This document shows positions 18,638 through 26,856 of a stretch of 32,892 nt of DNA, one piece after another. The stretch is from a virus: the IMG/VR virus record IMGVR_UViG_3300009001_000044, positions 1-32,892 of that record. One strand, written 5' to 3'. Positions within the stretch are counted from its first letter, which is position 1; every line of letters starts with the position of its first letter. The translations under genes were made by a program, and so were the position numbers. The notes beneath the pieces are model-generated. The model saw nothing but the letters and a program-made list of their open reading frames with translations. It did no database searches and was not told the DNA's origin.

Positions 18638-20386
18638 TTGAATTATGTCACAATGAGTAACAATGGAGAATCTATTTTAGATATAGACACACTAATGGGT
18701 GATGGTTGCACAGTTGACTTCCTTACAAGAGCAACATATTCAGATTCCTTCAGTGTGTATGCAACTGTTAATGGTGTTAGAACCACAGACTTTACCACTT
18801 TTGAAAGTGATGAAAATTATAGTGACGATAAAAGAATAGTGATAAGATTCAATGTTGCACCAGCCAGCAGTGATGTTATATCATTTGTGGTGTATGCAAG
18901 TGTCAGCAAAACATTTAGTGAAGTGTCGCATGATCAGTTTGTAGCAGATGGAAGTTCAACTTCTTATGCATTGACTCAAACACCATTCAATGCAACTCCA
19001 CTTGGACACAACACAATTGTTGAAGTGAATGGTCTGGTTTTAAATCCAGGATTTAGTTATGAGTTCACAGTAACCAATGCAATTGAATATGAGTTGCCAA
19101 ATTGGCAACAAATACCTGGTTCTGCAGGAGCTCAAGATGTGAAAGTTTATGTTAATAATGTAGAATTACAATCCAATCAGTATAGATGGAACCCAGGTAA
19201 CTCCAGTGTGTCATTACAAATTGGCACTGCTGTGGCAGGCGATTTACTGAAAGTGTTTGTGTTGTCCGATGGCGATTATCAAATTGACAGTGATGGTAAT
19301 TTATTACTCGATTCAGTACCATCTCAAGGACACATAATTAATGTAACTCAATTTAGTAATCATGATGTACAGAAAATTGAAAGAATTAATTTTGATGTAG
19401 TTGCTAGACAAACTATTCAAGTTGATTCGGAAGACTATTATACCTTGAATCAATTGCGAAACGGTAGAATTAAATTGAGAAGACCAGCCAGTGATGCACA
19501 ATACGTTTGGGTTTTTGTTAATGGATTAAAACTTACACCTAGTGTTGATTATAAAGTGACCAATGATCAAATGTATATTAAAATTGGGACGCCAATAGCA
19601 GACAACGATCAAATTGATCTTGTTCATTTCAGTTCACCTAAATTTGTTACAAAATTTGGATTTAGACAATTTAAAGATATGACAAACCTTACCACTTACA
19701 GAAGGTTAGGTAATGATAGAAGATATTATCTTGCCCAGCCATTGAACTATTACGATAAAACAATTGAATTGAATACCACAGATGGATTACCAACACCTAG
19801 CACCAGCCAACTAACTCCTGGTGTATTGTTTATAGATGGTGAAAGAATAGAATATTACAGAATAGATGAAGGAAATAAAGTGAGTCAATTGAAAAGAGGT
19901 ACTAAAGGTACTGGTATCAAGGAAACTTATGAAATCACCACAGAAGTTTTTGAGCAGAGTGCTAATCAGACATTGCCATACAAAGATCAAACAATAACTC
20001 AAACATATATTTTTGATGGTTCAAACAGCACATTTGAGTTGGGTTGGGCCGCTAAAAGTGTCAATGAATTTGAACTGTTTGTTGGCGGAGTAAGAATGCG
20101 TAAAAATGCTATTCAGTCCTTTGATGTGACCAAAGATCAAGACAGTCCAGAAGCGGATATCACCCTGCCTGCAGAGTATTCAGTGACAAACATCAATGAC
20201 AACGAAACTACATTCACCGTGACTAACACTGAAAATCTGCCTGTTGGTACAAAAATAACAGTTATTAGACGTGTTGGTCTGATTTGGAATGAAATTGTTG
20301 ACCAAAACACCACAAAAACACTGGCACAATCTAATAATAGCATAGGAAATTTCTTACGAGAAAAAGAAGTGACTCTGCCGCAATAA
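18638..20386 (+). CDS. C-terminal part of the giant structural protein (-1 frame continuation)
   Basis: Read alone, this is a 582-residue ORF with a TTG start (18638) and first ATG at 18653. Neither has a Shine-Dalgarno, unlike the genes just downstream. The frame is open from 18599, and its upstream residues complete the module cut by the previous stop, so I take it as the true C-terminus of the giant protein. It contains at least four more beta modules of the form V-x-V-N-G-x-x-L...DY/F...A-P-A-S-S-D. Near residues 401-430 is the motif GERIEYYRIDEGN...QLKRGTKGT, familiar from marine T4-like virion proteins. The end SNNSIGNFLREKEVTLPQ is of a type also seen at C-termini of such proteins. The stop overlaps a late promoter motif serving the next gene. 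Confidence 0.8.
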   Translation: MNYVTMSNNGESILDIDTLMGDGCTVDFLTRATYSDSFSVYATVNGVRTTDFTTFESDENYSDDKRIVIRFNVAPASSDVISFVVYASVSKTFSEVSHDQFVADGSSTSYALTQTPFNATPLGHNTIVEVNGLVLNPGFSYEFTVTNAIEYELPNWQQIPGSAGAQDVKVYVNNVELQSNQYRWNPGNSSVSLQIGTAVAGDLLKVFVLSDGDYQIDSDGNLLLDSVPSQGHIINVTQFSNHDVQKIERINFDVVARQTIQVDSEDYYTLNQLRNGRIKLRRPASDAQYVWVFVNGLKLTPSVDYKVTNDQMYIKIGTPIADNDQIDLVHFSSPKFVTKFGFRQFKDMTNLTTYRRLGNDRRYYLAQPLNYYDKTIELNTTDGLPTPSTSQLTPGVLFIDGERIEYYRIDEGNKVSQLKRGTKGTGIKETYEITTEVFEQSANQTLPYKDQTITQTYIFDGSNSTFELGWAAKSVNEFELFVGGVRMRKNAIQSFDVTKDQDSPEADITLPAEYSVTNINDNETTFTVTNTENLPVGTKITVIRRVGLIWNEIVDQNTTKTLAQSNNSIGNFLREKEVTLPQ

Positions 20387-20396
20387 ATACAAGGAG
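20382..20396 (+). promoter_or_regulatory. T4-type late promoter motif with strong Shine-Dalgarno
   Basis: AATAAATA (20382-20389) overlaps the stop codon of the giant gene and is followed at once by CAAGGAG, an almost perfect ribosome-binding site 12 bases before the ATG at 20409. The 14-base string ATAAATACAAGGAG occurs again, identically, at about 25344. The overlap of promoter and ribosome site implies a very short leader. Confidence 0.6.
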
Positions 20397-20408
20397 AAAA
20401 CAATTATT

Positions 20409-21020
20409 ATGACACAAATCAGAGACAAAAACGGAGTTAGCATTCAAGGGCATATTAAGATACATGACCCTGAATCGGGCAAGGTTTATGTGAATAAACG
20501 AAACGCCATCCACTATGAAAATATGAGTGTGGCATTGGCTGAATCAATTGCTAATGCAGGAAAAGGATTTATAAATTCTATGGCATTTGGTAACGGTGGA
20601 ACGTCAATAGATCCAACAGGTATTATCACATACTTGACCCCAAACAGCACAGGCACAAATGCCAGTCTTTACAATCAAACTTACACAAAAATTGTTGATG
20701 ATAGATCAGTGTCAAATCTAGATCCACAAAGAAATAAGATTGAAACAAGACATTTAAGCGGAACAAATTACACAGATGTCTTGGTTACTTGTTTGTTAGA
20801 TTATGGTGAGCCCAACGGACAAGATGCTGTGGACAATGCAACAAATTCTGAAGGTACATATGTTTTTGACGAATTAGGTTTAGTGAGTTACAGTGATTCA
20901 GGCACAGGAAATTTATTAACACATGTGATATTCCACCCTGTTCAAAAATCATTAAACAGACTGATTCAAATTGATTACACAGTGAGAATACAAAGTTTAT
21001 CTGGTTTACTAGGAGAATAG
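20409..21020 (+). CDS. Conserved virion structural protein of T4-like marine phages
   Basis: A 203-residue protein of mostly beta and polar character. It begins with IRDKNGVSIQGHIKIHDPES and YVNKRNAIHYENM, followed by FINSMAFGNGGTSIDPTG and later ETRHLSGTNYTDVLVTC. This looks like a small conserved structural protein found among the baseplate and fibre genes of marine T4-like phages, but I cannot name its T4 counterpart. A peripheral wedge or fibre-connector role would fit its position between the giant protein and the fibres and is inference. The ATG has AAGGAG 12 bases upstream and its own late promoter motif. No signal peptide or membrane segment is seen. The fibre-like gene follows 5 bases after its stop, whose upstream codons contain that gene's AGGAG. 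Confidence 0.65.
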   Translation: MTQIRDKNGVSIQGHIKIHDPESGKVYVNKRNAIHYENMSVALAESIANAGKGFINSMAFGNGGTSIDPTGIITYLTPNSTGTNASLYNQTYTKIVDDRSVSNLDPQRNKIETRHLSGTNYTDVLVTCLLDYGEPNGQDAVDNATNSEGTYVFDELGLVSYSDSGTGNLLTHVIFHPVQKSLNRLIQIDYTVRIQSLSGLLGE

Positions 21021-21025
21021 TATAG

Positions 21026-23038
21026 ATGCCATACACTATAAAATTTACTGACGAAACAAACAAAGGTTCTATCACTATAGATGATGGAGTGGCAAACACA
21101 GAAACGTCATTAAGTATTCCAGGAAAAAATTCCAACAACTATGGACAAGTAATTGGTGAAAACTTTTTACATTTATTAGAAAATTTTGCTAGAAACTCTG
21201 CACCTTCAAGACCAATCGAAGGTCAATTATGGTATGATACAACTCCAGGAATAAACCAATTAAAAGTTTATGATGGCACCAACTGGGTTTCAAGTGGCGG
21301 TTTAAAAAAAGGTGGAAACCAACCAGGAGCATCAGAAAGTATCACAGGAGATCTTTGGGTAGACACAGGTAATCAACAACTTTATTTGTTTACAGGCACA
21401 GGATGGATTTTAGTAGGTCCTGAATTCAGTACTGGATTATCTAGCGGAACAAAACCTGAATCTATTGAAGGTACAGATGATCTACAACATTCAATAGTAA
21501 AAATTCAAGTGGCAGGCAAAGTTGTAGCAATTTTGTCATCAGAAGCATTTACTCCTAAATCAAACATTGCTGGATACAGCAGTTTAACACCGGGCATCAA
21601 TCTAAGTCTTGCTGATGTCGAAGGAGACGGTGTTCCTAAATTGTACGGCACAGCAGAAAAAGCCGATGCTCTTGTGGTAGGCAATCAAACAGTTCCGTCA
21701 AACAATTTTTTAAGATCAGACACAACCAGTTCATCAGATTTTGGATTAAGAATAAAAAATAATTCAGGTATTGAAGTTGGTTTAAGTGGCACACTTAAAT
21801 TGAGTGTGGAAGGACAAGCAGGAGTATTAAGTCATCAAACAGCAGGAGCCAACATAGACTTTAAAGTAAATGATGGTGGAGTCAGTAGAACTGTGATGCG
21901 TGTTGATTCAACACAAAAAGTTGGAATAAACACAACTGCTCCTAGACAAGAATTAGAAGTGGCAGGAAATGTTCAAGCAACGGGTAAAATAATTGCAGAC
22001 AGCACAGAAGATTCTACAAGTGTTGGCACAGGAGGATTAACCACTGCTGGAGGTTTAGGTGTAGCAAAAAATTTATACGTAGGAAACAGCATACAATCAA
22101 ATGGAAATTTAAACATAAATGCAATATTGCCTAATAGTAGTTTACAATACAGCATTGGTACCACAGATAAACAATTTTTAAATGTTCATGCAAATACTTT
22201 TTACGGTGCATTTAACGGCAATCTAAGTGGCTCTGTAAATGGAGTTGCCACACAGGCGAATAAATTTACAAGTGCTACAACTTTTGCAATGGATGGTGAT
22301 GTTTCAGCAAACAGTTTTACGTTTGATGGCTCAACCGGTGGAACTTTAAAAACTTTTAACACTTCAATTTCAAATGCTTTCATTTCAAACAAACAAAGCA
22401 CCGATGCATCACAAAACACAGACGAGTTGTTGATCAATAGAACAGAAGGTTCAACAGGATTATTTAGAACCACAGTGAAAACTATTGTGGATACTGTGCC
22501 TACACCACCAGTTGGTAGTGTGATGGCGTTTGCAGGAGCAAATTCACCAACAGGATGGTTGTTGTGTGATGGTTCAGAAGTGAATAGATCAACGTATGCC
22601 ACTTTGTACAGTGTGATTGGTTTGCAATATGGAACACCATCCACAACCAGTGTGTTCAAATTACCAGATTTAAGAGGAAGACAAGTGCTAGGAAAAGACA
22701 ACATGGGCGGAACAAGTGCAGACATCACAGTGGATGTTGCGGCAGACAGTTTAGGTGGATTTGGCGGAGCAGAAACAAAAAATATTACTAAAGAACAACT
22801 TCCAGATCACGAACACAATCTAAGATCAGACAATCAAGATCAATTTTATGTTACAAGAAATATTGCAGATGCACCTACAGATCCAGAAGTAATTCAATAC
22901 AACGGACCAACAGGCATTAACACTGCTCAGGCTTTGTCATCATCAGGTGGAATATCAGGTGCAACTGGAGAAACATTCAACGTGATGGATCCATTTTTAA
23001 CTTTGAATTACATAATTTACGCAGGAGCAACAGCATAA
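21026..23038 (+). CDS. Tail fibre protein with tail-collar domain
   Basis: Probable receptor-binding fibre, 670 residues. Residues 1-95 are the N-terminal domain shared with the next two genes, with LHLLENFARNSAPSRPIEGQ and LWYDT, then KVYDGTNWVSSGG. The middle has a coiled or beta repeat region, including VGINTTAPRQELEVAGNVQA. At about 494-550 lies a phage tail-collar domain: PPVGSVMAFAGANSPTGWLL, then CDGSEVNRSTYATLYSVIG and FKLPDLRGRQVLGKDNMGG. LPDHEHN (592-598) supplies an H-x-H pair like the metal-binding histidines of T4 gp12 and gp37. The end NVMDPFLTLNYIIYAG is the usual collar-protein C-terminus. The start has AGGAG at 21011-21015. The next gene's ATG comes 1 base after the stop. Which T4 fibre it replaces is not clear; short tail fibre gp12 is the nearest functional match. 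Confidence 0.82.
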   Translation: MPYTIKFTDETNKGSITIDDGVANTETSLSIPGKNSNNYGQVIGENFLHLLENFARNSAPSRPIEGQLWYDTTPGINQLKVYDGTNWVSSGGLKKGGNQPGASESITGDLWVDTGNQQLYLFTGTGWILVGPEFSTGLSSGTKPESIEGTDDLQHSIVKIQVAGKVVAILSSEAFTPKSNIAGYSSLTPGINLSLADVEGDGVPKLYGTAEKADALVVGNQTVPSNNFLRSDTTSSSDFGLRIKNNSGIEVGLSGTLKLSVEGQAGVLSHQTAGANIDFKVNDGGVSRTVMRVDSTQKVGINTTAPRQELEVAGNVQATGKIIADSTEDSTSVGTGGLTTAGGLGVAKNLYVGNSIQSNGNLNINAILPNSSLQYSIGTTDKQFLNVHANTFYGAFNGNLSGSVNGVATQANKFTSATTFAMDGDVSANSFTFDGSTGGTLKTFNTSISNAFISNKQSTDASQNTDELLINRTEGSTGLFRTTVKTIVDTVPTPPVGSVMAFAGANSPTGWLLCDGSEVNRSTYATLYSVIGLQYGTPSTTSVFKLPDLRGRQVLGKDNMGGTSADITVDVAADSLGGFGGAETKNITKEQLPDHEHNLRSDNQDQFYVTRNIADAPTDPEVIQYNGPTGINTAQALSSSGGISGATGETFNVMDPFLTLNYIIYAGATA

Positions 23039-23039
23039 C

Positions 23040-25337
23040 ATGTCATACAAATTAAACAAAACTGATGGAAGTATTCTTACTGATTTAGTAGACGGCACAG
23101 TAGATACAACCAGCAGTGATCTTACACTGATTGGAAAAAATTACAGTGGCTTTGGCGAATTTTTAAATGAAAACTTTATCAAAGTTTTAGAAAACTTTTC
23201 TAATTCATCAGCACCACTAAATCCTATCAGAGGACAGTTGTGGTATGACACTTCAGAAAATAAATTAAAGATTTACAACGGAAGCCAATTCACTTCTAGT
23301 GGTGGAACCACAGTGTCCGCAACCATACCTAATGCAGTTGCAGGTGACCTTTGGATTGATACTGCAAGACAGCAGTTGTATTTCTTTGACGGCACAGGTA
23401 ACCCAATACTGGCAGGCCCTGTTTATTCTAGCACTCAATTAAAATCAGGATTTGATGTTATCAGTGTGTTAGACACACAGAATCAAACACGCACAGTGGT
23501 TATGTTTTATGTGCAAGGCGCAGTTGCAGGTGCATATTCTAATGTGGTGTTTACACCAGCAGTGAGCAACAGAGAATTATTAACAGACTTTGTTACAGAT
23601 TCAAATCCAACAGCAACATTACAAAAAGGATTTAATGCTGTGGATGACACTTTTAAATATGTAGGAACAGCCACTAAAGCAGAAGCATTATTAGTAAATC
23701 AAACAACAGTACCAGCAACCAGTTTTTTAAGAGATGATGTAGACGACATCACGCAAGGATCTTTAACTGTACAAAACAATAACGGAATCACAGTTGGATT
23801 AAACAATGACGGATCATTAAAAGTTGAGTCGGGTGCTTTAGTTTTAAGAAACAACATAACAAATGCAGATATTAAATTCAAAATAGATAGAAGCGGTTTA
23901 GTTAATACTGCAATTCATATTGATGCAAGTGAAAAATATTTTGGAATTTGGAAAGAAAACCCAACAACTAATCTTGATGTTGATGGTAGTGTAAGAATTT
24001 CAGGAAACTTAACTGTTGAAGGCGAAACAACTTCGATTGAAGTTGAAAATCTACGTGTAAAAGACAAAAACATTGGATTGGGTGTTGATGAATTAGATGC
24101 ACCTGTTGAAAATGATGCAGGTATAGATGGTGGCGGGATAGATTTATTTTCAACTTCCAACAATCACAAGACTTTAAGATATGCCTATGATGCCAATGTT
24201 GCAACAGAAAGATGGGAATCAAATATCAATTTTGGTGTTGCCACTGGTAAAGCATTCAAAGTTGGTGCTGATGATGTGTTGAGTGGAGATACATTAGGCA
24301 CTAGTGTTGTAGATTCTAGTTTACAAACTGTTGGAATTTTATCTAATTTAAGAATAGGAAATCCTGCTGTACCAGGAGATCCACAAGTTGTAGTTACCGG
24401 TGCGTCAAGATTGATTAGTACATCTTCAGGATCATTGAGTATTGGAGCAAACAATAATATTATACAAATTCAAAGTTCAGCAAGAATCACCGGCCTAGGT
24501 GACCCAACAGGCAACACAGATGCCGCTACCAAAGGTTATGTGGACGGTAGAGCAATAATCGGTGTGCAATTAGATATTTCATCATTGAGCAACAATGACC
24601 TTGGCAGTAACTATCAAGGTGTTGCTGACATATTACAAGACTTATTTCCTACACAAGGTTATCCTGTTGGAGGAGAACTTGAGACTCCAGGCAACAGACC
24701 TGGTATTACAGATTCATTATCCAGCAGTTCAATACCAGCCAGAGCCGAAGGTGCTTTAGCAAGAGTGTTAGCAGTGGATTATGGATCAGGTGGTGGAGTA
24801 ACTATTTCAGGAGCAGATTTAGACACAGCAATTGACACATTTACTATTGCTGTTGACAGAACAATCACATCCAATCCAAAGATAATCACATCAATTGAGT
24901 TGGGTAATCAAATTGGTGGACTAACAGTGACACGAATAACCTGTGCTTCTGCACATGGCTATGAAGCAGGTGAAACTGTGACAATTTCAGGTGCTAACGT
25001 TGACGCAATCAACGATGGATTGGGAACAAACACAGCATTGAATGGCACACACACAATTGAAAGTGCTGAAGTGATAGGCGATGCGGCATTTGTAAAATTA
25101 GACATCAATTTAGACACATCAGCAGGAAATCTAGTTAACAACTATTCACCTAGCAGTGGAACTATAGAAAGAGTGCCTGTTTTAGGAAGTGCGAACAAAT
25201 CTGTGATTGAATCAATAGGATTTAACAATTTATCAGGTAATATTTCAATTACGCCAAGTAGAACACTGTTGCAATTTGGAGTGGTTGGCGGAGTATGGGT
25301 GTTTGACAGGGTGATTACCCCTACAACTCCTTATTAA
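23040..25337 (+). CDS. Fibre-like virion protein, second of three paralogues
   Basis: 765 residues. The N-terminal ~95 residues align with the neighbours on both sides: GFGEFLNENFIKVLENFSNS, then IRGQLWYDTSENKLKIYNGS and TSSGG. About 328-440 is a module known from marine T4-like fibres, with VENLRVKDKNIGLGVD, a glycine-rich GIDGGGIDLF, and FGVATGKAFKVGADDVL. A TDAATKGYVD motif near 496 is typical of trimeric fibre proteins. About 636-690 carries CASAHGYEAGETVTISGAN and LNGTHTIESA, a beta-sandwich-like motif common in phage structural proteins. No collar domain, enzyme motif or chaperone tail was seen. Translation is probably coupled to the previous gene: AGGAG at 23023-23027, 1 base between stop and ATG. 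A role in host attachment is inferred. Confidence 0.7.
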   Translation: MSYKLNKTDGSILTDLVDGTVDTTSSDLTLIGKNYSGFGEFLNENFIKVLENFSNSSAPLNPIRGQLWYDTSENKLKIYNGSQFTSSGGTTVSATIPNAVAGDLWIDTARQQLYFFDGTGNPILAGPVYSSTQLKSGFDVISVLDTQNQTRTVVMFYVQGAVAGAYSNVVFTPAVSNRELLTDFVTDSNPTATLQKGFNAVDDTFKYVGTATKAEALLVNQTTVPATSFLRDDVDDITQGSLTVQNNNGITVGLNNDGSLKVESGALVLRNNITNADIKFKIDRSGLVNTAIHIDASEKYFGIWKENPTTNLDVDGSVRISGNLTVEGETTSIEVENLRVKDKNIGLGVDELDAPVENDAGIDGGGIDLFSTSNNHKTLRYAYDANVATERWESNINFGVATGKAFKVGADDVLSGDTLGTSVVDSSLQTVGILSNLRIGNPAVPGDPQVVVTGASRLISTSSGSLSIGANNNIIQIQSSARITGLGDPTGNTDAATKGYVDGRAIIGVQLDISSLSNNDLGSNYQGVADILQDLFPTQGYPVGGELETPGNRPGITDSLSSSSIPARAEGALARVLAVDYGSGGGVTISGADLDTAIDTFTIAVDRTITSNPKIITSIELGNQIGGLTVTRITCASAHGYEAGETVTISGANVDAINDGLGTNTALNGTHTIESAEVIGDAAFVKLDINLDTSAGNLVNNYSPSSGTIERVPVLGSANKSVIESIGFNNLSGNISITPSRTLLQFGVVGGVWVFDRVITPTTPY

Positions 25338-25342
25338 TTTGT

Positions 25343-25357
25343 TATAAATACAAGGAG
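25343..25357 (+). promoter_or_regulatory. Consensus T4-type late promoter TATAAATA with Shine-Dalgarno
   Basis: TATAAATA at 25343-25350 is an exact match to the T4 late promoter element. It is followed directly by CAAGGAG, 10 bases before the ATG at 25368. The same arrangement is at 20382. It lies in the 30-base gap between two fibre-like genes and should give the third fibre paralogue and the genes after it their own late transcript. Confidence 0.72.
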
Positions 25358-25367
25358 AGATACTAAT

Positions 25368-26840
25368 ATGGCATATGTAATAAACAAATTTGATGGAACA
25401 CTGTTAGCCACAGTAGACGATGGCACAATAGATCAAACAACCAGTCTGCGTTTTGTAGGTAAAAATTATGCTGGTTATGGTGAAATACAAAACGAAAACT
25501 TTTTACACTTATTAGAATCATTTGCAAGTTCAAACAGTCCAGCCAGACCAGTAAGTGGTCAGTTGTGGTTTGATGCAGGTACAAATAAATTAAAATTTTA
25601 CGACGGCACAAAATTTAAAACAACAGGTGGAGCAGAAGTTTCTGCTACAACACCAACAGGATTGGTCACAGGTGACTTTTGGTGGGACACATCAAACGAA
25701 CAGTTGTATGCATACAACGGAACATCTTTCACATTGGTTGGACCACAAGGTGTGGGTGACGCTGTAACTCAATTAAGAAGTAGAACAATCACAGACACAA
25801 CAGATGTTTCTAGATTGATTATTGAAGCAGTTGTAAACGATGAAGTGATTTATGTAATTTCACAAAATGAATTCACAATTTCAACAGCAGATCCTGCCAA
25901 CGTAATCACAGGCTTTGATGTTATAAGAAAAGGTTTAACACTTAAAAACACACAAAATTCAACAAATGGTGTTACATCTACAGATCATCAATTTCATGGA
26001 ACAGCATCAAACACATTGAGATTTGGTGGAAAATTACCTTCAGAATTTTTAACTTCAGGTGGACAAAGTGTGTTTCAAGGACTTGCAAGATTTTCTGACC
26101 AAGGATTTTTAGTTGGTGATGATGGTGATGCAAGATTTGATATTCAAAATGATAACGAAGTACACATTGCCAATGAAGTAGGTGACGAAATTGTATTCAA
26201 AGTAAACGCCGCAGGTCCAGTAACAGAAATTTTAAGAATAACCACAGACGGCATTGAGCCAAGTGCAAGTGGTATCAGAACAGTAGGTACATCAGTAAAT
26301 CCTTGGGACGAAATGCACAGTTCAGCATTCAAAGGTAATGCAGATTCGGCAACAGGAATAAAAGCAGGTGCAACTGTGTATGCAGGCAGTCAATCCGCAG
26401 TGGCTAACACAACACCTTTGCGTGATGCTTCAGGAAATATTTCTGCAGTGGTATTCAACGGTATTGCTTCGCAAGCCAACTATGCTGATTTGGCAGAGAA
26501 ATATTCAACAGACAAGGAATATGAAGTGGGCACAGTGATGACCATTCAACAATCTGGCACAGCAGAAATGACAGCGTGTGATGAAAACAGTCAACCTGTA
26601 GGAGTTATTTCAGAAAGTCCAGCATTTTTAATGAACAAAGATGCAGATGGACAAGCAATTGCTTTGGTAGGACGTGTACCAGTCCAAGTGCTTGGTGCAG
26701 TTAAAAAAGGTGCTAAATTGTATGCTAATGTTTCAGGAACAGCATCAATTGATGGTAACCAAAATTATTTGGTAGGATTTGCATTAGAATCAAATCAAGA
26801 AGTTTCAACAAAGACAGTAGAGGTCATGCTGAAATTATAA
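25368..26840 (+). CDS. Fibre-like virion protein, third paralogue
   Basis: 490 residues. The first ~95 match the two preceding genes: AGYGEIQNENFLHLLESFAS, then ARPVSGQLWFDAGTNKLKFY and KTTGG. The centre is beta-rich with VFKVNAAGPVTEILRITTDG. The last ~120 residues begin at YADLAEKYSTDKEYEVGTVM (372-391) and continue with NSQPVGVISESPAFLMN and ALVGRVPVQVLGAVKKGAKL. This C-terminal domain is widespread in phage fibres and resembles the self-cleaving G2-type or intramolecular-chaperone C-termini. I cannot place a cleavage site, so proteolysis remains a possibility only. The gene has its own TATAAATA late promoter and AAGGAG. It differs from the collar-bearing paralogue in everything after the shared N-terminal domain. 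Confidence 0.72.
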   Translation: MAYVINKFDGTLLATVDDGTIDQTTSLRFVGKNYAGYGEIQNENFLHLLESFASSNSPARPVSGQLWFDAGTNKLKFYDGTKFKTTGGAEVSATTPTGLVTGDFWWDTSNEQLYAYNGTSFTLVGPQGVGDAVTQLRSRTITDTTDVSRLIIEAVVNDEVIYVISQNEFTISTADPANVITGFDVIRKGLTLKNTQNSTNGVTSTDHQFHGTASNTLRFGGKLPSEFLTSGGQSVFQGLARFSDQGFLVGDDGDARFDIQNDNEVHIANEVGDEIVFKVNAAGPVTEILRITTDGIEPSASGIRTVGTSVNPWDEMHSSAFKGNADSATGIKAGATVYAGSQSAVANTTPLRDASGNISAVVFNGIASQANYADLAEKYSTDKEYEVGTVMTIQQSGTAEMTACDENSQPVGVISESPAFLMNKDADGQAIALVGRVPVQVLGAVKKGAKLYANVSGTASIDGNQNYLVGFALESNQEVSTKTVEVMLKL

Positions 26841-26856
26841 TTACTAATAAAACACC

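Noticed and set aside
18606-18660. Independent start of a separate gene at 18638 or 18653
   Set aside because: No Shine-Dalgarno precedes either codon, the frame is open upstream to the A6 run, and the residues encoded before 18638 complete a repeat module begun in the other frame.
20785-21138. 117-codon minus-strand ORF spanning the junction of two virion genes
   Set aside because: It overlaps two well-supported plus-strand genes and their ribosome site; no recognisable protein features.
22201-22728. 175-codon minus-strand ORF opposite the collar-domain fibre gene
   Set aside because: It is the mirror of a clearly recognisable collar domain, has no ribosome site, and its composition reflects the complementary codons. 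It is a shadow frame.
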